Shown: positions 44,739 through 53,892 of the stretch, piece by piece | Layout of the letters: each line of letters starts with the position of its first letter | How positions within the stretch are numbered: position 1 is the first letter of the stretch | DNA from: Mesostigma viride | Lineage: Eukaryota > Streptophyta > Mesostigmatophyceae > Mesostigmatales > Mesostigmataceae | NCBI GenBank assembly: GCA_009746045.1 | Contig: RPFO01000104.1 | Span: 5,018,895 to 5,080,894 of the forward strand | DNA length: 62,000 bases | Direction: 5' to 3' | Translations under genes and position numbers: made by a program | Notes under the pieces: generated by a model | The model's database searches: none | What the model was told of the DNA's origin: nothing | What the model saw: only the letters and a program-made list of their open reading frames with translations

Positions 44739-45644
44739 GTGGGGGCAGCAGGGGTCGGCAACCCAGCCGCGGGAGCACCACCACCAACGGATCAGGCCAC
44801 CCGCCCAGCCAAGAAAAAGTCCAAGCCTTCTCTCCCTCCTCTCGAGCTTCCGCCACAGCGCACTGTGGCAAAGCATGCCGAGGTGCTGACAACGGCGGAC
44901 TGGGCCAAATACCAGGTTTTCACCTTGTATGGTGACGGCCTGACGTACTACGGAAACCCTGACCCACAGGACCCGTATGCAAAGAAGTATGACAACCACT
45001 GGCGCATGGTGGTCAAGTAAGTATCGTTGCATGGGTTGGCTCCAAGATATACTGGACCATTTATGTGACAAGAATGTACACTCTGTATGTAACTCTGCAA
45101 ACCCATGCCATGTGTGACTAGGTAGCATGCAGTACATATGTCTACCGCACACATGCGACAGGTCACGTCGGCATGATCAAATGGGCCAACATATTAGTAG
45201 GCGTATGAGCACACACACATCACACATCACACATCGATCACCATCACCCATCACACATCGCACATCACACATCACCCATCACACATCACGCGTACATCAC
45301 ACGTACATATGCACTGTCACACGCACACGCACCACAACACAGGGACGCACCCCCCACACCCCCACACCCCCACACCCCCACCCCCACCCCAACCCCCACC
45401 CCCACCACCACCATGTACCGCCGCCGCCGCCGCCACCACCACCACCACAACAACAACCACCACCAACAACAACAACATTGTACTTCGCATTTGTAATGCA
45501 TTATTATGGTGTGTGGTTGTGTGTCTTGGCACGTTTCTTATGTGCAGGTACCCTAAACAGCATGAGCAGAAGCGCACGGAAAGGGTGAAGCAAACGTTTG
45601 TGATCGCTGACTACGGAGTCGCATGGTGCCTTGTTGCGATGTAG
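44739..45644 (+). CDS. Transposon-internal two-exon ORF of unknown function
   Basis: A frame entering near 44739 contains a Lys/Pro-rich stretch (PAKKKSKPSLPPLELPP), then LTTADWAKYQVFTLYGDGLT and DPYAKKYDNHWRMVVK. It reaches a donor GTAAGT at 45017. The acceptor at 45547 joins in phase to YPKQHEQKRTERVKQTFVIA and then a stop at 45642-45644. The join is well formed, but I do not recognise the domain. The intron holds CACATCA and CACCCC simple repeats (45205-45470). Confidence 0.4.
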
Positions 45645-46150
45645 ACTTTTCCCTGTGGGCCCAACTGCCCTTCATGTTTTTAATATCTGGCCATCATGTT
45701 GTAAACGGAGGTATTAGGGTTGCCGGTTGCGTCATTAATAATCGCACCCGCCTGCCGTATTTCTGGCACACCTTGAATAGGCTAGGTAGGGCTTGCCGTG
45801 ACCTTTCCGGCACAGTTTATATAGCACTGAAACGAGTGCAGACAGTATAGCTGAAACTAGCGCATTATAGGTGTTACACATCCATGCCACACAACTCGGT
45901 GGGACATGTCCCACCAACCTGTGTTTTGTATGTGTATGAACATGTGTCCCACCTACATGTAATTGAAAATTTGCCTGTCCCACCGACCTGAATTTTGAAC
46001 ATGTAACTGTCCCACCACACTGAATTTTGAAAGCTACCCTGTCCCACTTACATGAATACCTGAAACATGGCTGTTCCACGTACCTGAACCTGGTGTCTCT
46101 CCTAGGTGAAAAGTGTTCCACTCGCGTCCCACCTACGTGAGCTGCCCCTG

Positions 46151-46412
46151 TATCTACTACGGAAGGACGAGCATGAGGAGCAGGACGAGAATGGAGACCC
46201 AAATCTGATTCACTATGATTCAAGAGGTAGGTCTGAGCTTCCTCAAAGGACATAAATTTCTTATTATATCTAGCTACGTTGTATACAGGGTTCTGAACTA
46301 TCTTTCTAGCGTCGGACCAAGAAAGGAAAATGGAGGACCATTGAGGCGTAATCACTACGTAATATTTAGCTAGGCTATTACGCTAGAAGAATGGGAAGGA
46401 GCATTAAGGGGA
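46151..46412 (-). pseudogene. 5' part of the RNase H hybrid-binding ORF of copy A
   Basis: The minus strand reads KYYVVITPQWSSIFLSWSDA-like sequence and KKFMSFEEAQTYLLNHSESD, nearly the same as copy B (51387-51791). It is cut at a TA by the 39467-46150 transposon, and stops are present in the first codons near 46395. Confidence 0.85.
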
Positions 46413-46626
46413 GGGTCCCATAGAAATATATCAAAACTTACCCCCCCTAATAACTACAGAAATGCAACTGACAACCACTGAATGATGTTTGGGGACCATA
46501 AACATGATGTTTGGGCATGCATACCACCACTTGTTGGGGGTACTACCCCCAGCCATACACCGGCTATGAGCTAAAAATAGAAAAAAACGCTGTCCGGGGC
46601 ACATCTTGCCCAGAACAGTGGGAGAA

Positions 46627-47242
46627 TGTTACGGCCCTAACCCATGTTTGGGCGTAACAATTCCTAAAATAAATTAGTTTGGTCAGTCGAAAGTCATTTT
46701 GATATTGTTTGAGACTTTCGATAGTTATTATGTTAGATTCGGGGACTTGGCCGAGTTATTCCATCACCCGGCCCAGGTACCCGTGGCTTTGCTTTCGGTT
46801 TGGTGTGTTACTGGTCTGTACCCGGGACTGCCAGGTACCGGGTGCCAGACTGGCGGATACTATGTACATCTACGGCTGATATTAATTGCAGGCTGCGCTA
46901 GAGGTTCGGCCCCCAGCCGACCCGCTGGCATGCACGCCGTCTTGGACAAATGTCGTAGGTGACAATGGCTTCCTATCTTTGGTTTGGAATAAAATCGACT
47001 TGAGTAAAACTCGTCTGCCGAACCAGGGGTCAAATCTGGGCTGCACTAACGCCCTTCGTGCATTCCATGTATATGCATAATTTATCTAGTTGTGCATTCA
47101 GGGCCTAGCTAGTAATTCCGCGTACTAGCTAGAATTCAGGGCTACATTCACGTAGTCCGGGCGGATAGCAGATTCCGAGTTTATTCAGGTGTAACCCACG
47201 CTAGACTAGGGTCTTTCAGAGCCGATGGTGCGGCTCGTAACA
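46627..47242 (+). repeat. 5' LTR of retrotransposon copy C
   Basis: It begins TGTTACGGCCC and ends CTCGTAACA, giving TG...CA termini that form a 7-bp inverted repeat (TGTTACG/CGTAACA). A primer-binding-site-like sequence follows one base later. A second LTR of the same family was not found in the window, so the boundary call rests on termini plus primer-binding site. Confidence 0.75.
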
Positions 47243-47243
47243 C

Positions 47244-47257
47244 TGGTATCGGAGGAT
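47244..47257 (+). promoter_or_regulatory. Primer-binding site resembling the initiator-Met tRNA 3' end
   Basis: TGGTATCGGAGGA lies one base after the LTR end. Plant and algal LTR elements primed by initiator tRNA-Met usually carry TGGTATCAGAGC here. The match is partial but well placed. Confidence 0.65.
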
Positions 47258-47812
47258 TCGTCTAGGGCCACCCTAGCTCGTACAGAGCGGGCAGGGCCTC
47301 GTGATCTGCCTGACGAGAATTCGGTGATCTGCACCAAGACGGCAAGAAACGATAACATCGCATCCGCAGCAAATAGGTGGGCACGCAGCCATGGTGGTTG
47401 TAGGGCGCGCAGCAGCCATATTGCTCGCTCTGTCCCTCCTCTCTCTGCACGCGTAGAGCGGTGTTGTGTGCGCCCAGCCCTGTTTTCTTGTCGTTTTCAT
47501 GTTTGTGCTGTGAGCGCTGGCTCTGGGTACACCGGCCTCGCTCGTTGGTTCACGCAGGCCATAACCGTACAGGCTGGTTTGCGAGGGACTCCGCGGGAGT
47601 GGCTTACGTGCTGGGGCCCGGTACACGGGCGGGTTGTCACGTAGGTTACTCCCTTGTGCTGACAGGTTTTCCTGTCTAGATACGTAATGTCGTTGCGTTC
47701 TTAGATTATAGGGCCTGTTGGCAACCCTTGTGAGCAGGTGATGGTCACTCACTAGAGGTACTCAAGGTTCCTTCTTCTCTGCCTATCCCTGCCTGCATGC
47801 AATAGACGTGGC

Positions 47813-48241
47813 ATGTCTAATAATAATAATATTAGGCATACTGGGGCACTTAGGGGGTGGGACAGTGATGGGTCTAGGCAATTATATTACGCATTGGCAC
47901 ATGATGGGGGCACAGGCAAGGTAGGGATTTTTTATAGCTGGGTAGACTGCAGGAACAATATAGTGGATAGACATAGGGCTATTTTTAAGGGGTTCGGGAC
48001 AGCATGGGAAGCAGATCTGTTTATCCAGGCACACATGACACGTCCCGTAGGATTACATGTAGAAGCCCCACCGCTAGAGATTAGGCCCAGGGCACGTCCT
48101 GCATCTAGGGGGCGTAGGTACGCACATACCAGTGCACTGCCGGCTAGGGTAGAGGACACTACAGCTACGCAGCATGTTACCGTCACCTTTAACCAGCTGT
48201 CGATTAGCACGCACGCTAGCCAGCCACCCAGCACCCAGTGA
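47813..48241 (+). CDS. RNase H1 hybrid-binding (viroplasmin-type) domain protein of copy C
   Basis: A 142-codon ATG frame ahead of gag. Residues about 23-75 (LYYALAHDGGTGKVGIFYSW ... CRNNIV ... FKGFGTAWEADLFI) fit the hybrid-binding fold found at the N-terminus of eukaryotic RNase H1 and in caulimovirus P6. It has the YYA(V/L) start, G-I-(F/Y)-x-S-W and the final FxxF/T-x-x-E-A strand-helix. The rest is Pro/Arg/Thr-rich. The domain binds RNA/DNA hybrids in RNase H1; a role in reverse transcription here is inference. Stop at 48239-48241. Confidence 0.75.
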   Translation: MSNNNNIRHTGALRGWDSDGSRQLYYALAHDGGTGKVGIFYSWVDCRNNIVDRHRAIFKGFGTAWEADLFIQAHMTRPVGLHVEAPPLEIRPRARPASRGRRYAHTSALPARVEDTTATQHVTVTFNQLSISTHASQPPSTQ

Positions 48242-48287
48242 CGGGGCCATAGTGATTAGAGGGGCTCATCTATAATATTATAGTATT

Positions 48288-48363
48288 ATATATAATAATA
48301 GACAGTAGATTTTACTCTGCTGTAAGTAATTATATTATTAATATATAATAATAGACAGTAGAT
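48288..48363. repeat. 23-bp direct repeats bracketing a segment shared with another locus
   Basis: ATATATAATAATAGACAGTAGAT occurs at 48288-48310 and 48341-48363. Between the copies lies TTTACTCTGCTGTAAGTAATTATATT and more; its CTCTGCTGTAAGTAATTATA also occurs at 42995-43014, at the end of the LINE endonuclease fragment. Confidence 0.85.
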
Positions 48364-48421
48364 GTTGTCTTGACCTTTGTTTTTTGCTTCCTTCTCTTCT
48401 TGTGGTTGTGGTACGGTAACC

Positions 48422-49294
48422 ATGGCGCCTAAAACAAGGGGTAAAGGTAAACCTAAAGGGTCAGAGGTTAGGGAGACGGGTATAGATAGTCCGGCCGTAC
48501 AGGCACATGAGGAGATATCACAGCGGAGCCCAGCCTCCCAGCAGGGCAGCTCTGCAGGTCACCCAGGTGTGCTGGCTAGTCCCGCCCGTGAGTCGTACAG
48601 ACCACAGGCCGGAATGTTCATAGATAGCGAGCAGCAGCAGCATATGCAGGGAGAATTTTTCAGTAGGTCGGAACGGGTGGAGACCGGCCCGAGGCGGGAG
48701 TCTCCCAGGTCAGATCCAATGAGTGCATCCATCCCACCGGCACAGCCCCCGCAGCAAATGCAGCCGCAGCATGAGCAACCGCCCCAGTTGCAACCGCCGC
48801 CGCGGCCACAGTGGCAACCGCAGCCGAATGGTCAGCTTAGCCAGAACGCGGCCTTTTACCATGCGCAACGGGCCCAACGATTAGAGCACCCATGGTCAGT
48901 AAACGGACGCGGACGCGGTCGCGGTAGCCCATCCCGGCCGGAACCCGCGCGTCGTGTATCGTTCAGCAGCGAGCCACAATCCATGGGCACCTCACCGTGG
49001 TCGACGGAAGAGGGGGAGGTCGAACTTCCCCCCCGCTACGATGAGGATGCCGAGGAGCGCCCTGAGACGCGCCTGGGTCAGTCCTTCCCAGTGACGGGCC
49101 CCGCGCGTCCTAGCATGGCGCATGGCCCCAACTTGAATCTGAGCCGGTTAGACCTCAACGATCCCGGTTACGAACACCCGACATCCGTTTGGTTGCGGCG
49201 AGGCGCTGAGACCTCGCGCAGCCAGCCACAACACCTTGAAATGGCCTTTTTTTTACATAAATTATGGCCCGTGGCAAGTTTATTGTCAGATTGA
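48422..49294 (+). CDS. gag protein of copy C, 3' truncated
   Basis: The ATG at 48422 (context AACCATGG) opens MAPKTRGKGKPKGSEVRETG, a basic start followed by Gln/Pro-rich, Arg-Gly and acidic tracts. It then has YDEDAEERPETRLGQSFPVT and LNLSRLDLNDPGYEHPTSVW. Position after the hybrid-binding ORF and composition indicate the N-terminal half of gag. At about 49245 the sequence changes character and a stop follows (49292-49294). No zinc knuckle or pol is present. Confidence 0.6.
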   Translation: MAPKTRGKGKPKGSEVRETGIDSPAVQAHEEISQRSPASQQGSSAGHPGVLASPARESYRPQAGMFIDSEQQQHMQGEFFSRSERVETGPRRESPRSDPMSASIPPAQPPQQMQPQHEQPPQLQPPPRPQWQPQPNGQLSQNAAFYHAQRAQRLEHPWSVNGRGRGRGSPSRPEPARRVSFSSEPQSMGTSPWSTEEGEVELPPRYDEDAEERPETRLGQSFPVTGPARPSMAHGPNLNLSRLDLNDPGYEHPTSVWLRRGAETSRSQPQHLEMAFFLHKLWPVASLLSD

Positions 49295-50316
49295 CCTAGG
49301 ATTGGATCCCACCACTCCCCGGGATGTGTCTGGCTAGTGGTGGAGTAGTTGAGTCAAAATGTTAAGTTTACATGGTACTCCCTGCTTAAGTTAACTCCAG
49401 ATCCAAGGCCAAAACTGGCCACCTAAACCACTTGCACTTGCATAGAAACAATAGTTGACATCAGATTATGCTGTAACTTTGCAGTGGTGTTGAATAATAG
49501 TTGTTCTGACCTTGTACAAAGTTCTACACCATTTGGAGCCCTAGTTGGTGACAAATGCTAGCAAACTTTTGCTAGCATTTGTCATTAATGGCCATTTTAA
49601 ATCAATATTTAACCCAGATAATGTCAGAATGCCACCAAAACTTATTGCCATCATGCCAGCACCTGACGAATGGTCTCAACAAGTCATGAGCAAAAATTCA
49701 GATCATGCAGAGCCCAAAATGGTGACATTTGCCAGCAATTGTCACCATTTTTTGCTTTTTTACTCATAATTTTAACAACATTAACCACCAAAACACTCTC
49801 CAAGCTGGGGCACATCATTTAAATCTTTGCAGGCAACTCAAGAATGACTAGTACAAACAGTGTGCAAAAACTTGGTGCATGTGAATGCCTGAGTGGTGAC
49901 CATTGCTAGAAGAATCCATCATGTAAGGTAGGCATTGCCAGTATGCCACAAAGCTGTGATGTGCAGTGCATGTCCATATGTATACCCCATGACACCATGC
50001 CTCTAAACTACTTGGCACATTGCAAAATGGGAAGGAAAGGTGAACAATAAATGCCACATCACTAACACAGCCATTTGAATGCTACCAACACGCACCATGC
50101 ATGATATACACTACGTGTAATACATGTCGAGAATAATAATATGCCGAGCGAGCATATCAAGGTGCAGTGACCCCAACGCTGGCACATGTCACCTGGCATC
50201 CACGTATGCTCACATGATATGGCATTGGCATATCCCATGTCTCCATCTCTTGCACTTTGTGCGCACCAACCACCCATGCAGTCGCCCACCCATGCAGCCA
50301 ACTGGCCACCCACTTG
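49295..50316. other. Non-coding segment, possible MITE, with a perfect 17-bp hairpin
   Basis: No coding signal. At 49549-49584 a 17-bp perfect inverted repeat (TGACAAATGCTAGCAAA) with a 2-nt loop occurs, and related TGACATTTGCCAGCAATTGT lies at about 49722. The segment separates the truncated gag of copy C from the LTR of copy B. Confidence 0.6.
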
Positions 50317-51262
50317 TTACGTCGCGTAACAATTCGTTGTAGTTACGGACGTAAATTAGGTCTCTTGCCTCGGTTGTCCCTAGGTTTACGTGTAGTTCCT
50401 ACCGGGACACTATTGTCCTCGTAACAGTATTGTGGTACATTGGGTGCCTTTGGGCGCCGCGCCGCGTACTTTATTAGTGGTCCTGATCCTTTGGTAGAAT
50501 GTAGTGGACCAGCGTGCATCTGTAGGCGAGGGCCATGTCGGCCCGAGCGTGTTGGACCGTTGGTGACCATTTATGCACGTTCTACCCCTCGTGTGTGCAC
50601 TCGGCGTGTGTTAAATGAATTAACACATATAGGCTTGGGTCACGGCAGTGTAGTTGTGTTTCCTTCCTCTATTCCTGGAGTAAACGGGTTGTGTAAATGG
50701 CTTATGGCGTATTATAGTAATACTTACGTTAATGCACTGAGATCTGGATCGTCTCGTTCGTCTTTCGCTAGGGGTTTAACTAGAGGCGGCCTTACTAGTC
50801 TAGGTAGCATTAGGCCAGGTAGAGGTAGAGGTGGCGGTAGAAATCTGAGACGTAACAATGGACTCGGAGGAATTTCAGGTAGAGAGCGAGACGACGATCC
50901 CCTGCAACATACGTCATTGAATCAACCCTTCCGCGTCCGGGAAAATGAAGACGACACCTACTTGACAGGTGATGGGCGGGTCGCCTGCAAGCTGGGGGGG
51001 TAGTGCTGCCCGATTCGGGACACGCCCAGCCTAGAAGATAGACCTGCTCGAAGCGGAAAATCCTTTTATAGATAGCTCCTTTCCCTCGTTTTGTTTTCCT
51101 GAGACATGTTGCCTACTGTCGTAGATAGGTGATGGTTTTGGTTCTACGTTAGAGAGACGACTAGCGTCTCGTAGATTACACTTTTTCTGCATTCTTGCCT
51201 GCGTTGTATTTAGACGACCCATCGCCAGACGCAGAATTCTTGAAACCGGATACTTACGACCA
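50317..51262 (+). repeat. 5' LTR of copy B (3' boundary approximate)
   Basis: It starts TGTTACGTCGCGTAACAATT. The first 847 bp recur at 61150-62000 with about 97% identity. A plausible end is ...CGACCA at 51262, followed two bases later by TGGCGCTGGAAACC as a possible primer-binding site. The open frame 50440-51003 inside the LTR is also open in the second copy for part of its length but has no recognisable domain. Confidence 0.7.
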
Positions 51263-51386
51263 CCTGGCGCTGGAAACCTCGTCCCTGCGTGCGTCGTCAA
51301 TCTGGTTCGGTTTCAGACACCCGAGATAAGTCGCCTTCTCCTCGTTCTCCTTATTTGACTACTCAAGACCTACCAGGTGCGTTAAC

Positions 51387-51791
51387 ATGAGCCAGCGACG
51401 TCCTTTTCCTGCTCCTTCTCATTCGACTAGTAATAATAGTTTAGCGAAATATTACGTAGTTATTACCCCTCAATGGGCATCTATCTTCTTATCGTGGGCC
51501 GATGCTAGGAAGTTCGTTCAGTCGCGTGCTTATAATGTCTCCAAATATAAGAAGTTTATGTCCTTTGAAGAAGCTCAGACCTACCTCTTAAATCATAGTG
51601 AATCAGATTTGGGTCTCCATTCTCGTCCTTCTCCTCATGCTCGTCCTGCTGTAGATAGTCATGTTTTCGTCACACCACCTCCATCTCCTCCTTCGTCTCC
51701 CCCTAAACGGGCTGTATCCTCATCTAGCTTAGATACGCCTCTCACCTTAGAGTTTGGATCCCTATCCATTACTGTTGCTAAAAAGGATTGA
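51387..51791 (+). CDS. RNase H hybrid-binding (viroplasmin-type) domain protein of copy B
   Basis: An intact 134-codon ATG frame. Residues about 21-70 (KYYVVITPQWASIFLSWADA, then VSKYKKFMSFEEAQTYLLN) match the hybrid-binding fold: YYVV start, I-F-x-SW, and F-x-SFEEAQxYL. The tail is Ser/Pro-rich and ends LTLEFGSLSITVAKKD. It lies between the LTR and gag as a separate gene, as in copy C. Confidence 0.75.
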   Translation: MSQRRPFPAPSHSTSNNSLAKYYVVITPQWASIFLSWADARKFVQSRAYNVSKYKKFMSFEEAQTYLLNHSESDLGLHSRPSPHARPAVDSHVFVTPPPSPPSSPPKRAVSSSSLDTPLTLEFGSLSITVAKKD

Positions 51792-51953
51792 TTTAAATTG
51801 TTTTTCTTTTTGTAGGACATTAAAAGCTTTTCTTTTCTTTCCTTGCCTTAAATTGGGCCTTGTCCTTTTTCCTTGTTGCTTTCAGTTAGATTCCTAATCA
51901 TTTACTTAATTAAAAATGGATCCAGTGGGTAGCGGATAGTTTAGCGAAACCCT

Positions 51954-53874
51954 AAACAATAAGTGGAAGCATACATGTGACACTAATTGACATGCCCGGA
52001 GGCACGCCGTTCAAGGCCCTTCATGAAGTACGTTGCCCTAGAGGCAACCAAGACACGGGTGGGTGGGTGGGGAGCAAAGAAAGAGGCCGACAAAACCAGC
52101 CAGAGCGGCTTTTAGTCGCAAAACCTCCCTTATCCCTAGCTAACTGACGTCATTAAACCCTTATGTTTAGTGGATGCTAGTAAGACGCTAACCGTACAAA
52201 CCGGGGGTAGAATATCCCGAATCTGCACGGCTAGTATTAAATAATGCGTAGGTTGTTCTTTTCAGGGGCACTGCACCTCACGCCCCGTTCCGCCCGGGTA
52301 TAATCAACCCAAGCGCGGAACGCACATTTTATTTAATTCATTTTTCAACCATGCACTATATTGCATCTACTAATCACAAAAGCTCTAGCCAAACAGCTAC
52401 GAGTAAACACTACGACCTATAAGCCGCTCATCCAGCGGCCTCTTGTTCCCGCATTCACGTATAGAAGAAACTCCGTTCAAAGAACCCCGATTCATGTCCC
52501 ACGTAGCTCCCACAAAAACCAGCATCTTCATTAAAACAATAAGTGGAAGCATACATGTGACACTAATTGACATGCCCGGAGGCACGCCGTTCAAGGCCCT
52601 TCATGAAGTACGTTGCCCAATCACCCCCGCCCTGGCTTTCCCTTGAAGCCGCACTCCACCTTGCTCGTTGTCACAAGTGACCGCCCTGCCGCAAAACGGG
52701 AGCCCCCCCACATCGGGAGGCGTGTGCCCGGCGGCTGTGGATGCATGGCCAGGCCCAAAAAGGCCCAGCGCATTTGCACTGCGATTGCGCACGGCCAGCC
52801 TATCATGACCCCTCTCGGGGCCCCGAGTCGGTACCGCTATGGCCGTCTCCCCATAGACCCGGGGTGCTTCGAGAAAAAACGTGGACCTAGCCCAGGCCCC
52901 GCCAGCCCGGATGCCCGAGGCCACAGCCCCAGGCACCTGGCTGAACGAGAGTCCGTTCAGCCAAGACCGCATTCCCCCCCGAGGTTTCTATGCGTGGGGA
53001 AAAAATTTCTAGCTTAGGCGCTTTTCCCATCGCCGTCCCCAGCCCCAACCACCCCCCCTCGGCGGAAGGCAATTGCAAAGTTTGCTGGCCAGCAGCAATT
53101 TCCGAAGAAAAAGCCGCAGGCCGCGGACCGAGACACGGGTCGCCAGTGCCAGCCATCCGGCTCCAACCCGGGGTGCAAGCATCCCCAGGTACGGAGCACC
53201 AGCTCGCGCACTGGGCCGACCAAGCGACAGTTGAGCACCTGTCACGGCATCCGGCCCACCAAAGACCCCAAGCTGGGGAAAAGGTGCGGACCGGAGGTAA
53301 TCATTTTCTTTTCTTTTAGTTAACCGAGCGAGGAACTACGCCTGGCCGGTTAACAACTGGAAGTCTCACCACTGGCCAAGTGGCCAGTGCAACCAGTGCT
53401 TTTGGGATTTTGCTCCGCAGCACCCATAGCTGCGGCTGCCGCCGCAACGACAACGAGCAAAGAAAGAGGCCGACAAAACCAGCCAGAGCGGCTTTTAGTC
53501 GCAAAACCTCCCTTATCCCTAGCTAACTGACGTCATTAAACCCTTATGTTTAGTGGATGCTAGTAAGACGCTAACCGTACAAACCGGGGGTAGAATATCC
53601 CGAATCTGCACGGCTAGTATTAAATAATGCGTAGGTTGTTCTTTTCAGGGGCACTGCACCTCACGCCCCGTTCCGCCCGGGTATAATCAACCCAAGCGCG
53701 GAACGCACATTTTATTTAATTCATTTTTCAACCATGCACTATATTGCATCTACTAATCACAAAAGCTCTAGCCAAACAGCTACGAGTAAACACTACGACC
53801 TATAAGCCGCTCATCCAGCGGCCTCTTGTTCCCGCATTCACGTATAGAAGAAACTCCGTTCAAAGAACCCCGAT
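51954..53874 (+). mobile_element. Split-direct-repeat element X1, left end truncated
   Basis: Parts: A1 partial (51954-52038), B1 (52073-52491), A2 (52492-52618), unique region (52619-53455), B2 (53456-53874). It is almost identical to X2 at 56048-58011. The right end is at a GAT. The left end is not at the matching site: TTTACTTAATTAAA(A/G)ATGGATCC and a few more bases of the gag start are present on both sides (51904-51930 and 53878-53905). This suggests recombination between element copies rather than simple insertion. Confidence 0.85.
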
Positions 53875-53892
53875 TCCTTTACTTAATTAAAG

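Larger units (their letters stand above)
39467..46150. mobile_element. 6.7 kb pogo/Tigger-like DNA transposon with TA target duplication and 25-bp perfect TIRs
   Basis: Both ends are perfect 25-bp inverted repeats starting CAGGGGCAGCTCACGTAGGT. They are flanked by TA on each side where copy B has a single TA (GACTATCTAC in complement). Arrays of a short motif related to GTAGGTGGGAC lie next to both ends (39480-39720 and 45890-46140). An interior exon encodes a CENP-B/pogo-type helix-turn-helix protein, which fits the TA target. No DDE catalytic core was recognised. The element also contains a LINE endonuclease fragment and simple repeats, so it is probably inactive. Confidence 0.85.
36745..46412 (-). 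mobile_element. Ty3/gypsy-like retrotransposon copy A, minus strand, truncated and doubly interrupted
   Basis: Pieces in order on the minus strand: RNase H hybrid-binding ORF (46412-46151, then 39466-39340), gag (39220-38682, then 37324-36745). They match copy B (51387-51791 and 53893 onward) at high protein identity. The breaks coincide exactly with two DNA transposons (39467-46150 and 37325-38681). No LTR is seen at either end. The gag remnant stops at a TTAA-repeat element near 36745. Confidence 0.88.

Noticed and set aside
47225-47644. 139-codon ORF overlapping the LTR end and leader of copy C
   Set aside because: It crosses the LTR boundary and primer-binding site, has no domain, and precedes the better supported hybrid-binding ORF.
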